Positions 34,947 through 43,424 of a DNA stretch of 64,000 nt are shown piece after piece. Positions within the stretch are counted from its first letter, which is position 1. Every line of letters starts with the position of its first letter. Where the stretch lies: assembly GCF_018343535.1 (NCBI RefSeq), contig NZ_JAGYPF010000001.1:682001-746000 (forward strand). Direction: 5' to 3'. The notes under the pieces are model-generated. The model saw only the letters and a list, made by a program, of their open reading frames with translations. It had not been told where the DNA came from and made no database searches. Position numbers and translations under genes: made by a program. Source of the stretch: Neobacillus rhizophilus (GTDB lineage Bacteria > Bacillota > Bacilli > Bacillales > Cytobacillaceae).

Positions 34947-37900
34947 TTAATTCGTAAACACAAACTCCGTCCGGCTCCCGGCTTGGCCTGCAATAACCTC
35001 AAGTCTTGCATCTATTCGTTCCTTCAATTCCGGAACGTGCGAAATGATTCCGACTAAGCGCCCGCTGCTTTGGATATCCATTAACGCTTCAATCGCCTGT
35101 TCAAGTGATTCAGGGTCTAGTGTACCGAAGCCTTCATCAATAAACATTGTTTCCAACGAAACCCCGCCGGCATAGTTTTGTACCACGTCTGCCAGCCCAA
35201 GCGCAAGAGACAAGGAAGCCTTAAAGCTTTCTCCGCCTGATAATGTTTTAACGTGCCGTTCCTGGCCTGTGTATTGGTCAAACACCAGCAATTCTAAGCC
35301 GCTCTGAGCATTCCCTTTAGCACGGTCTGTTTTTCGCAGCAACTGGAAACGGCCCGACGTCATTTTCCTCAATCTGTGATTAGCTTCTTGTAAAATATCA
35401 TCCAAGAAAGCTGCCAACACATACCGTTCAAAGGTAATCCGGAAACTGTTCTGGCCCTTCGTGATCTCGTAAAGATGTCCAATCAGCTTATACCGTTCCT
35501 CAAGGGCCTTCATATTTTCATTTAATTTTTCAACACGGTTGCAGATTTCCTCGTTATCCCGTTTTTTCACAAAAAGGTCCGTATAATTGCGGTTTAACGC
35601 CGCTATTTCACTGTCAATTATCGCAAGCTCATTTTTAAGCCCGTCCACATCTGGAGTTTTCACATTCATTAATTTTTCCGTTAATTCATTCAATCGGTCG
35701 GAAACTGAACGTAATTCCTCCCTAAACCCGCGAATCTCTACTTCGAGACCGTGAATCACAGAATCAGAAAGTTTTGACGCATGATAGACATTATAGTTTT
35801 CGAAGCCCTGTTCCACCAATATATTCTTAAAAATCTCACGTTCAGCAGTTAATTCCTGCTGTTTAGAATCAAAATGCTTCTCGGCGTCCTGCAATCTCGC
35901 AGATTCGGCAGCAAGCTTTGCATTTACGGATTGCAAATGCCGTTGTGCCTCTTCTAACTGTTTAATTAACGCATCATAGCGGTTTTTAGAAACGGTAAGT
36001 GCCTTTTCATATGTTGATTCAGAACGAAGATTCTCCGGAATTGTATTCATCATTCTCGTCAGAATTGTCTTCTTCTCAGTATATTGAATTGTCAGTTCCG
36101 AAACTTCTTGTCCTAATAGTTGAATCGCCTTTTGCAGCTTTTGTTTTTCTAATTCCTGATTCTCCAGTTCCCTTTTGACCAAATCGAGCTTATTCATCTT
36201 TTCCGCTAATTTTTGTTGCGTTTCCTGCAGACTATTTTTCTCAGCAGTAAGCTCCGATTTCAGAAGTGGTAAATCAGGTTCGGAGAACTCAGCACGGTAA
36301 CCACGAATTTCCTTTAGAACTTCCTCTAAAGTTTCCCTTTGTGTATTTTCTGCAGACTGGCACTGGTAAAGCTTTGCTTCATCAAGTGATTTTTCTTTTT
36401 CCCATTTGGCCGCTTGTGCTTTAGCTGCCTTCATGTCTTCTTCACTAGGAACACTTCCATCGTGCAGGACGGCTTTAGCAGGGTGATGTTCAGAACCGCA
36501 AACTGGGCAAGCTTCCCCCTCGTGCAATTTTGCGGCAAAAAGCGAAGCCTGTCCATGCAGCCATTTTTGCTCAAGTTCTTCCACAAGGGCCTTTGCATCT
36601 TGAAATCTGGCTGCCGTATTTTCATATCGCCCTGTAATTACTTGCAGTTCCTGTTTAGCCTTGTGATGGCGGCCAAGCAAGTTTTCAAATTTGTCAAGAC
36701 GCTCAAGCTCAGACAACAGTTTTTCAACCAGCTGTTTATTTTCAACAAATGCCAGCTTGCCTTTTTCAATTTCTTCCTTTTGCTGCTGAAGGAGTTTTAA
36801 CCGCTGTTCTGTTAATTCAAGATTACGTTCCGTTGTCACCTGGTTGTTTCTTGCGGTTTGCAAGGAGGTTTCTACCTTAGCAACCTCTTTCATTAAAGAT
36901 GCAAATGAATAAACATCCTCTTTCATGTTAACTAAACGGTTTACTTCCTCTTGCGCTGCTTGCCGGTCTGCTTCTCTTTCGAGTTCAATTTTAAGGCTAA
37001 TTTCTGACTGTGCCTTGCTGCTAGTTAATTTTCCTACCTCCGCTTTTAGTGTAGCAACATTAACATTTATTCGATCACATTCGCTCTTCAAACGATGGCA
37101 TAGCTCTTCCTGTTTGGCTAAAAGGGCAGCTTTTTGGGCACGCTGAACCTGTCTTTCTTTTTCCAAGAACAAATCAACCTGAGATTCCAGGAGAGCCTTC
37201 TTTTCCTTCAGTTCTTCCTTCTTTTGCAATTGTTTGAGCGTCTCTTCTGCTTCATAAAGCTTGCCTTTAAGCGAATCTTGCTGCTTTACCTTTTCCTTTA
37301 ATTCTTCGGACAATTGCCCCAATAATTCCCCCAAGCCGGCAATTTCCACTGCTAATAGCGGCATAATGATGGTGTCATTGTCACTTCCGGCAGTAAGATA
37401 TTCCCGTAGTTCATCATTGGTCACTGCTTGAATCCGACGGATGGCTTCATTCCTAGCCTGTACTTGGTCTTCAACGGACTTTTTCAGCTCGTTCGCTTCC
37501 TCTTTCAGCTTATCCTCAACCATTTTATAAAGCTGCGTATGAAACAGTCGCTGCAAAATGATTTCCTTATCTTTACTGTCCGATGTTAGCAACTTGCGGA
37601 ATTCGCCTTGAGGTATCATTAAAATCTGCCGGAATTGATTGGCATCTATCAGCATGATTTCTTTAATTTTTTCCTCGACATCGCTGATTTTGGAGGCTAG
37701 CAGCTTTTTCTCACCTTCGGCGTCCCACATATATAATTCGGCTTTAGCGCCGATTGAAGTGTAGCCGTCACCTTTTTCTTTTGGTTTCAACTGCTGTGGC
37801 GAGCGGGTAATGGAGTAGACCTTGCCTCTTAATGAAAAATCTAGTGAAACCTCGGTCAACAAATCATCCTTGGCAAATTGGCTCCTAAGCTCGGGGCCGT

Positions 37901-38084
37901 TACGATCCTCGCCGCTTGCCTTACCGTAAATAGCATAGCTAATCGCATCGAAAATCGTTGTTTTTCCAGCGCCCGTTTTTCCGGATATGACGAACATCGT
38001 CCGATTGCCCAGTTCCGCAAAGTCAATTACTTCCGTTTCAGCATAAGGGCCAAATGCTTTAATCGTTAATTTCAACGGTCTCAT
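34947..38084 (-). CDS. sbcC: Exonuclease SbcC (Rad50-like ATPase)
   Basis: 1045 residues. Walker A SGKTGAGKTT at about 34-43, long coiled coils rich in Glu/Lys, the zinc hook CPVC near residue 524, the signature VKTLSGGESFKASLSLALG and Walker B MFIDEGFGTLDPE near the C-terminus. With SbcD it opens DNA hairpins and cleaves double-strand ends. Its ATG overlaps the sbcD stop by four bases. Confidence 0.97.
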   Translation of the reverse strand: MRPLKLTIKAFGPYAETEVIDFAELGNRTMFVISGKTGAGKTTIFDAISYAIYGKASGEDRNGPELRSQFAKDDLLTEVSLDFSLRGKVYSITRSPQQLKPKEKGDGYTSIGAKAELYMWDAEGEKKLLASKISDVEEKIKEIMLIDANQFRQILMIPQGEFRKLLTSDSKDKEIILQRLFHTQLYKMVEDKLKEEANELKKSVEDQVQARNEAIRRIQAVTNDELREYLTAGSDNDTIIMPLLAVEIAGLGELLGQLSEELKEKVKQQDSLKGKLYEAEETLKQLQKKEELKEKKALLESQVDLFLEKERQVQRAQKAALLAKQEELCHRLKSECDRINVNVATLKAEVGKLTSSKAQSEISLKIELEREADRQAAQEEVNRLVNMKEDVYSFASLMKEVAKVETSLQTARNNQVTTERNLELTEQRLKLLQQQKEEIEKGKLAFVENKQLVEKLLSELERLDKFENLLGRHHKAKQELQVITGRYENTAARFQDAKALVEELEQKWLHGQASLFAAKLHEGEACPVCGSEHHPAKAVLHDGSVPSEEDMKAAKAQAAKWEKEKSLDEAKLYQCQSAENTQRETLEEVLKEIRGYRAEFSEPDLPLLKSELTAEKNSLQETQQKLAEKMNKLDLVKRELENQELEKQKLQKAIQLLGQEVSELTIQYTEKKTILTRMMNTIPENLRSESTYEKALTVSKNRYDALIKQLEEAQRHLQSVNAKLAAESARLQDAEKHFDSKQQELTAEREIFKNILVEQGFENYNVYHASKLSDSVIHGLEVEIRGFREELRSVSDRLNELTEKLMNVKTPDVDGLKNELAIIDSEIAALNRNYTDLFVKKRDNEEICNRVEKLNENMKALEERYKLIGHLYEITKGQNSFRITFERYVLAAFLDDILQEANHRLRKMTSGRFQLLRKTDRAKGNAQSGLELLVFDQYTGQERHVKTLSGGESFKASLSLALGLADVVQNYAGGVSLETMFIDEGFGTLDPESLEQAIEALMDIQSSGRLVGIISHVPELKERIDARLEVIAGQAGSRTEFVFTN

Positions 38085-39226
38085 TTTGCGACTGCCCCCT
38101 TCAACACTTTATCAATGATTTCTGTCATGGCTTCTTTTTTATCCACTGTAAATTCAGACGTTGTCATCTCGTTGTAGAATTGTTCAAACAAATCTATCTC
38201 CGACTTTTTCTCGCTCCGAAGGGCATTGAAGGATTGTTTTTTCTTTAAATCTGTCATCTCAATTTTCCGCTCTAAATGAAGCACATTCGGGTAAACCTGG
38301 CGCAACTTGTTGATAGGGTCAATAAGAGCACCTTCATCTAATAGGTTAATTTTTAAATAATCTTGGGTCCGTTCTTTCTCATAAAATTGCGGGTCGAGCA
38401 GTTGTTCGAGATATCCCTCAATCTCACGCATATCATGTGAAGGAGTAAGAGAACGATAACGGTGTTCAAAGTTTCCCTTCTCATCCATTTCAATGATGGA
38501 AATAGACTTTCTTTGTTTGGCTTCGGAAAAAGAATATTTTAACAGAGAGCCAGAATATTTAACCTTTTCGTGGTTAATAGCATCAGGGCTGTGAAGGTGG
38601 CCCAATGCGGTATAAGAAAACGGTTCAAACAATTCTGCGCCGACGCACCCTGAGCCGCCCACGGATAAGATTCGTTCAGAATCGGATTGAGCTCCGCCTA
38701 AAACAAAAGCATGTCCAACCAAAACATTTGGTTCATTCGGGTTTAAAGTTTCTTCGATTTTGCCAATCATCGCTTTCATAGCTTCTTGATGGGAGTGGAT
38801 GGAATCATCCCCTAAAAGCTGGCGTACGACCCCGGGCTCTGCGTACGGTACGAGATAAAAGTTTACCCCGTTAATGCGGACTGGATCAAAGCTGTTCGTT
38901 AGTTTGCCTGATAAATAAAATTGGCTGTGCTTGTACCATGAACTGCCAAACGAAAGGCGCTCCGCGCTGTCATGATTTCCGGCAATGGACACAATCGGGG
39001 TTTTCAATTCAACATTTATTTTTAAAAGGATTTCGTCGAGAAGTTCAACGGCATCGGTAGGAGGAACAGAACGGTCGTAAAGATCACCGGCAATGACAAC
39101 TGCATCTGGTTTCTCCTCCGCTACTACGTCCACGAATTGGTGTAGAACCTCGCGCTGATTTTCCGTCATGTAAACGCCGTGTACCAATTTCCCTAAATGC
39201 CAATCAGCGGTATGAATAAATTTCAT
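38081..39226 (-). CDS. sbcD: Exonuclease SbcD (Mre11-like nuclease)
   Basis: 381 residues. Metallophosphoesterase motifs HTADWHLGK, VIAGDLYDRSVPP, SIAGNHDSAERL and YTALGHLHSPD provide the two-Mn2+ site. Start ATG 39226 lies eight bases after GGAG; an upstream in-frame GTG overlaps that site. First gene of the sbcDC operon. A palindrome-cleaving nuclease next to palindromic arrays is noted, but the order is standard. Confidence 0.97.
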   Translation of the reverse strand: MKFIHTADWHLGKLVHGVYMTENQREVLHQFVDVVAEEKPDAVVIAGDLYDRSVPPTDAVELLDEILLKINVELKTPIVSIAGNHDSAERLSFGSSWYKHSQFYLSGKLTNSFDPVRINGVNFYLVPYAEPGVVRQLLGDDSIHSHQEAMKAMIGKIEETLNPNEPNVLVGHAFVLGGAQSDSERILSVGGSGCVGAELFEPFSYTALGHLHSPDAINHEKVKYSGSLLKYSFSEAKQRKSISIIEMDEKGNFEHRYRSLTPSHDMREIEGYLEQLLDPQFYEKERTQDYLKINLLDEGALIDPINKLRQVYPNVLHLERKIEMTDLKKKQSFNALRSEKKSEIDLFEQFYNEMTTSEFTVDKKEAMTEIIDKVLKGAVAK

Positions 39227-39363
39227 CTGCATCACTCCATGTTTTAAATACGTTTATACAATACTATTATTATAGCAAAATATATAGCAGGCTGGCCTTG
39301 GAAATGGGTTATGTTTTTTGGAAGCTGGGGGGATAATATCCATTGTGTGCGGAGACAATAAAA

Positions 39364-39391
39364 AACAGTCCGGCACAAGTACCGGACTGTT
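39364..39391 (-). terminator. Terminator of csp
   Basis: AACAGTCCGG (39364-39373) pairs with CCGGACTGTT (39382-39391); T6 on the minus strand. Confidence 0.9.
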
Positions 39392-39409
39392 ATAGTTAGT
39401 TTGATAAAA

Positions 39410-39610
39410 TTACTTCTTAGTTACGTTAGCAGCTTGTGGTCCACGAGCTCCTTCAACTACTTCGAAAGAAACTTCTTGGCCTTCTTCTAAAGTTTTGAAA
39501 CCTTCAGTTTGGATTGCAGAGTAATGAACGAATACGTCGTTTCCGTCTTCTCCTTCGATGAATCCGAAACCTTTTTCTGAGTTAAACCATTTTACTTTAC
39601 CGTTTTTCAT
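39410..39610 (-). CDS. Cold shock protein (CspB/CspD type)
   Basis: 66 residues. RNP1 KGFGFIE and RNP2 VFVHYSAI are intact; the family is a five-stranded OB-fold RNA chaperone. The ATG follows AGGAGG; the longer frame upstream is not supported. A long AT-rich leader (about 39611-39860) precedes it, as is common for cold-shock genes; no promoter could be fixed with confidence. Confidence 0.95.
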   Translation of the reverse strand: MKNGKVKWFNSEKGFGFIEGEDGNDVFVHYSAIQTEGFKTLEEGQEVSFEVVEGARGPQAANVTKK

Positions 39611-39908
39611 AAAAAAAAATCCTCCTATTGGCTTGAAAAAAGCCATGTGTAAAATTCACCAAATTACAACGCAGATAGCTTTACTCATTACTTCATCCAA
39701 ACTTCGGTCAAAACCTTGATCAAGCATATTACATAAATCTAATCTCGTGCAACGGCTGTTTACAATTTATCATTATTTAGTAGGTATGTCAAGAAAGGGC
39801 AAGACGACATAAACTGACATCATTTTCGCCAATCCCATGATATTTTATTATTTTCACAATAATAATTTGCATATTAATCTATCAGGTAAGGAGGAAAACA
39901 AGAATCAT

Positions 39909-39980
39909 ATGTCGTTTTTTGAAGAAAAATATTTGGGCTGTCCTTTTGGAAAAGTCGTGACAGGTTTACTATTTAAATAG
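39909..39980 (+). CDS. Possible 23-residue peptide
   Basis: AAGGAGG is followed 14 bases later by an ATG opening MSFFEEKYLGCPFGKVVTGL and three more residues. The spacing is long for a ribosome site. It may be a real small protein, since an AGGAGG without a gene is uncommon, but evidence is thin. The rest of 39611-39995 holds the csp leader and no gene. Confidence 0.3.
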   Translation: MSFFEEKYLGCPFGKVVTGLLFK

Positions 39981-40007
39981 AAAAAACCGAAGAATTCAAT
40001 TCTTCGG
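39981..40007 (-). terminator. Terminator overlapping the 3' end of the arsR-type gene
   Basis: CCGAAGAATT pairs with AATTCTTCGG (39987-40007), with T6 on the minus strand. The stem includes the last codons of the regulator gene. Confidence 0.8.
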
Positions 40008-40352
40008 CGTAACTGCTGGTACTTCTTCCTCTTCTTTAAATTTATCCAATATAGTGATGGTATTGACCAAATGATTGTTAAAAATCTGTCTTGCTACTGC
40101 TAAGAGGTCAATGATCATGGAATCCTTTAATGTATAAATAACTTTGTTTCCATCCTTGGTGCCGGTAACAATGTTTTTCGCCCTTAGTACCTGCAGCTGC
40201 TGTGAAACAGCCGAGCCTTCACTACCCGCAAGTGTCTGAATTTCATTGACACTTTTTTCTCCCTCAGCGAGAATTTCTAAAATACGAATTCTTAATGGAT
40301 GAGCCAAAGCTTTAAAAAATTCTGCTTTAAACCGCTGCATTTCTAAATTCAA
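39996..40352 (-). CDS. ArsR-family winged-helix regulator
   Basis: 118 residues. Core is FKALAHPLRIRILEILAEGEKSVNEIQTLAG and the recognition helix SAVSQQLQVLRAKNIV. No Cys at all, so the metal- or persulfide-sensing thiols of ArsR/CadC/BigR types are absent; the sensing mechanism is unknown. It follows the SulP gene by 24 bp in one operon, suggesting it regulates that transporter. Confidence 0.88.
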   Translation of the reverse strand: MNLEMQRFKAEFFKALAHPLRIRILEILAEGEKSVNEIQTLAGSEGSAVSQQLQVLRAKNIVTGTKDGNKVIYTLKDSMIIDLLAVARQIFNNHLVNTITILDKFKEEEEVPAVTPKN

Positions 40353-40376
40353 TTCATCATCACCTTTACTACAAAA

Positions 40377-42125
40377 CTAGAAGGTAGCCGTTAATTTCTG
40401 TCTGCTTCCCTCTTTTGCCTCAGTACCGGAAAGCTTCTTACATTCTCTAAATGCAAAATGCTTACAGCCCAGGCATTTGTTTTGATTTATTTCCTTTAAA
40501 GCATATTGAATGGCTTCACCTGTATGGGCAAAGAAATGTTCATCGCCTACAACCTCGTATAACCCCGTCTTTTTCAGTACACTTTCCGGCTGCGGATTTA
40601 TTCCTGATATTAATACTATACCATTTTTGGAAAAGTGGCGTACAATACTTGCCAAATTCGCTTCCCCGGTTGTGTCCATAAATGGAACCCTGCCCATCCG
40701 CAACAACAGAATCTTCGGACGATAATTAATGGTATTCATGATCGTTTCTTCAAATGTAAGGGCTGCACCAAAGAACAGCGGTCCTTCAATATTAAAGATG
40801 CTAATCTGCGGACAGTCATGTGTATCGGTCACCATCCCAGTTTCCACCTTGGCGCGATTGGTTTGCGGGTTCGGCAGCGCTTTGGCCGTAATCATCACGT
40901 CGCTCATCCGTTTGACAAACAGAATGGCTGACATGACCAATCCTACCTCCACCGCCACGGTCAAGTTCACAAAGACTGTTAATAAAAATGTGACTACAAG
41001 AACAAGTGAGTCCGTTGATTTTGTTTTAAAAATATGGGCAAAAACCTTTCGCTCGCTCATATTCCAAGCAACGACCATTAATATCGGTGCCATGCTGGCA
41101 AGAGGAATAAACGATGCATATGGTGCAAAAAAGATTAACACAAGCAGAACCACAATTCCATGAAAAATCCCTGATAACGGTGAAACTGCTCCATTTTTTA
41201 TATTTGTTGCTGTCCGGGCAATGGCACCTGTCGCTGGAATCCCGCCAAATAATGGCGTAATCATATTGGCAATACCCTGCCCGACAAGCTCTTTATTGCT
41301 GTTGTGACGACTGCCCGTCATCCCATCTGCGACCACGGCAGAAAGAAGCGATTCAATCCCGCCGAGCATGGCAATAATAAAGGCTGGCCTAATCAATTCT
41401 AGGATGATATCCATATTTAGCTCAGGCAGATGCAGTGCGGGCAGAGTACTAGGAATTTGACCGTACGCCGTACCAATGGTTGCTACCTGTCCAGGATAAA
41501 ACAAGGAAGCGGCAGCCGTTGATACGACTAAACCGATTAAAGGGCCCGGTACCTTTGGCGCGATTTTAGGTGTTATGATAATCGTTGCCAAACAGATCGC
41601 TGCTGTTAAAATACTGAAAATATTCGTAGACCCAAGGTGCACAACAATTTCCTTAATGTTTAAAATAAATTCCTCATGCTTTTTGATGCCCTCTAAACCT
41701 AGGAAACTGGCAATCTGTCCTGTAAAAATGGTTACCGCAATACCTGCGGTAAAGCCGATGGTAACAGGCCTTGGGATATATTTAATCAGCGAACCAAGCT
41801 TAAATACCCCCATTAAGACAAGGATTACTCCAGCCATGAAACCCGCTATCAGCAGGTTTTCATAGCCATACGTCATGACGATTCCGAACAAAATCGGAAT
41901 AAATGCACCTGTTGGGCCGCCAATTTGATACTTGGAGCCGCCGAATAAGGAGATAAGAATCCCGGCAACAATGGTCGTGTAGATTCCATACTCTGGCTTC
42001 ACTCCTGAAGCAATGGCAAAGGCCATACCAAGGGGGATCGCAATCACCCCGACAATCAACCCAGAGAGCAGATCCTTTGGTACACTCTTTAAAGAATAAT
42101 GATGGAATCTTTTATCTGTAAACAT
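40377..42125 (-). CDS. SulP-family anion transporter with STAS domain
   Basis: 582 residues. Membrane domain (about 15-400, 12-14 helices) begins DLLSGLIVGVIAIPLGMAFA and includes GPTGAFIPIL and TRSRHN-like loop sequences. A STAS domain (about 430-545) follows. The end carries CLGCKHFAFRECKKL, a Cys-rich tail outside the usual fold. Transports sulfate, bicarbonate or a related anion. ATG 42125 follows AAGGGTGAG; six codons upstream are open but not supported. Confidence 0.9.
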   Translation of the reverse strand: MFTDKRFHHYSLKSVPKDLLSGLIVGVIAIPLGMAFAIASGVKPEYGIYTTIVAGILISLFGGSKYQIGGPTGAFIPILFGIVMTYGYENLLIAGFMAGVILVLMGVFKLGSLIKYIPRPVTIGFTAGIAVTIFTGQIASFLGLEGIKKHEEFILNIKEIVVHLGSTNIFSILTAAICLATIIITPKIAPKVPGPLIGLVVSTAAASLFYPGQVATIGTAYGQIPSTLPALHLPELNMDIILELIRPAFIIAMLGGIESLLSAVVADGMTGSRHNSNKELVGQGIANMITPLFGGIPATGAIARTATNIKNGAVSPLSGIFHGIVVLLVLIFFAPYASFIPLASMAPILMVVAWNMSERKVFAHIFKTKSTDSLVLVVTFLLTVFVNLTVAVEVGLVMSAILFVKRMSDVMITAKALPNPQTNRAKVETGMVTDTHDCPQISIFNIEGPLFFGAALTFEETIMNTINYRPKILLLRMGRVPFMDTTGEANLASIVRHFSKNGIVLISGINPQPESVLKKTGLYEVVGDEHFFAHTGEAIQYALKEINQNKCLGCKHFAFRECKKLSGTEAKEGSRQKLTATF

Positions 42126-42207
42126 ACTCACCCTTCTTATCACATATTTTTGTATATCTGATTATTTGAATATACAATAATAGATAAATATAATCAATAG
42201 TAATTGT

Positions 42208-42318
42208 TAAATGAAAACTCGTCGATTGGCGAGTCCGATAGGACGGTTCATGAGGCGTAGTTGAATTTATGCGTTAAGAATAAAATTTGGAAAAATTTTA
42301 TTCTTATTAGCTAAAAAA
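42208..42318 (+). ncRNA. Repeated structured RNA-like element, copy 2
   Basis: Same architecture as at 15135. P1 is CTCGTC-GATT-GGCGAG with a G-T pair replacing G-C, P2 TCC-GATA-GGA, P3 and its loop identical, and P4 a different 13-bp stem (AAGAATAAAATTT with AAATTTTATTCTT, loop GGAA). Tail ATTAGCTAAAAAA. It lies in the divergent gap between the SulP gene and the AIM24-like gene. Confidence 0.6.
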
Positions 42319-42325
42319 TATACAA

Positions 42326-42354
42326 TTGTTTTCTTTTTTCGTTTATGGTACAAT
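42326..42354 (+). promoter_or_regulatory. SigA-type promoter of an unassigned RNA
   Basis: TTGTTT (42326-42331), 17-bp spacer, TACAAT (42349-42354). Expected start near 42361. Confidence 0.7.
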
Positions 42355-42360
42355 AGCATA

Positions 42361-42478
42361 GCGATGAGCTGAATTGCATAAGACGAGAAACATTCCTTCT
42401 AGGAGCACACAATGTGGAGTGTGGTTTTTTCGCCGCAATACGCAAAGACGCCTGATCTTTCAGGCGTCTTTTTTATTT
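42361..42478 (+). ncRNA. Unassigned ~115-nt RNA or leader ending in a terminator
   Basis: Runs from the promoter above to a strong terminator: AAGACGCCTGA (42445-42455) with TCAGGCGTCTT (42460-42470) and T6. Upstream folds include CACAC/GTGTG (42406-42423) and a possible long-range ATTGC/GCAAT pair. AGGAG is placed six bases before an ATG at 42412, whose frame runs through the terminator. It may be an independent small RNA or an attenuator for the AIM24-like gene that starts 85 bp later. It does not match a riboswitch class I can name. Confidence 0.55.
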
Positions 42479-42562
42479 TGTCCCTTGATAAGATTAGCAC
42501 TTTTTTCCTATTTCCTTTAAAATATAGATAGGTGTTAATTTTTAAAAGTGGAGGAATCCGTT

Positions 42563-43354
42563 ATGAATAACCACGAGATTGATTTTAAAATTTACGGTGA
42601 TGATATGCAGTTTGTGGAGGTGGAACTGGACCCGCAGGAAACAGTTATCGCAGAAGCGGGAAGTTTCATGATGATGGATGACGATATTCAGATGGAGACC
42701 ATTTTTGGTGATGGTTCTGGCGGTAGTGGCGGCGGCCTGATGGGCAAGCTGTTTTCAGCGGGAAAACGCGTGTTAACAGGTGAAAGCTTATTTATGACAA
42801 CCTTCACGAATGCAGGTGCAGGCAAACGCCATGTATCCTTTGCTTCCCCTTACCCTGGAAAAATCATTCCGATGGATTTAAGTCAGTTTGACGGCAAAAT
42901 TGTCTGTCAAAAGGATGCATTTCTCGCAGCGGCAAAAGGTGTTCAGGTCGGCATTGAGTTCCAGCGAAAAATTGGCGTCGGCTTCTTCGGCGGCGAGGGC
43001 TTTATCATGCAGAAGCTCGAAGGCGACGGAATGGCGTTTGTTCACGCAGGCGGTACCATTATTGAAAAGAAGCTCGGTCACGGTGAAAGTTTACGGGTTG
43101 ATACTGGATGCCTAGTGGCGATGACTCGTGATGTCCAATATGATATAGAGTTTGTAAAAGGCGTTAAAACTGCATTGTTCGGCGGCGAGGGCTTATTCTT
43201 CGCAACCTTGCGCGGCCCTGGCTCAGTTTGGATTCAGTCGCTGCCATTCAGCAGGCTGGCAAGCCGGGTATTTGCTGCAGCACCAGCACGAGGCGGCAGC
43301 AAGGATGAAGGCAGCATCGCCCGCGGTCTTTTTGATATGTTTAATGGCGATTAA
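42563..43354 (+). CDS. AIM24/TIGR00266 family protein
   Basis: 263 residues of the tryptophan-RNA-attenuator-like beta fold. Characteristic are [16 protein letters not shown], a Gly/Ser-rich loop ([21 protein letters not shown]), [13 protein letters not shown] and the repeated [20 protein letters not shown] and [19 protein letters not shown]. Family function is unknown. ATG 42563 follows GGAGG. A terminated transcript lies just upstream. Confidence 0.88.
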   Translation: MNNHEIDFKIYGDDMQFVEVELDPQETVIAEAGSFMMMDDDIQMETIFGDGSGGSGGGLMGKLFSAGKRVLTGESLFMTTFTNAGAGKRHVSFASPYPGKIIPMDLSQFDGKIVCQKDAFLAAAKGVQVGIEFQRKIGVGFFGGEGFIMQKLEGDGMAFVHAGGTIIEKKLGHGESLRVDTGCLVAMTRDVQYDIEFVKGVKTALFGGEGLFFATLRGPGSVWIQSLPFSRLASRVFAAAPARGGSKDEGSIARGLFDMFNGD

Positions 43355-43394
43355 TTAAATTGTTCATTAACTAATAGAAAATTTACTAAAACTA

Positions 43395-43424
43395 AACCGG
43401 GCCTCCCAGCCCGGTTTTCGTCTT
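43395..43424. terminator. Bidirectional terminator after the AIM24-like gene
   Basis: AACCGGGC (43395-43402) pairs with GCCCGGTT (43409-43416). Confidence 0.75.

Noticed and set aside
42362-42395. Hammerhead ribozyme core (GATGAG...CGAGAAAC)
   Set aside because: The conserved CUGAUGA and GAAA positions do not match and no stem III/cleavage site can be drawn.
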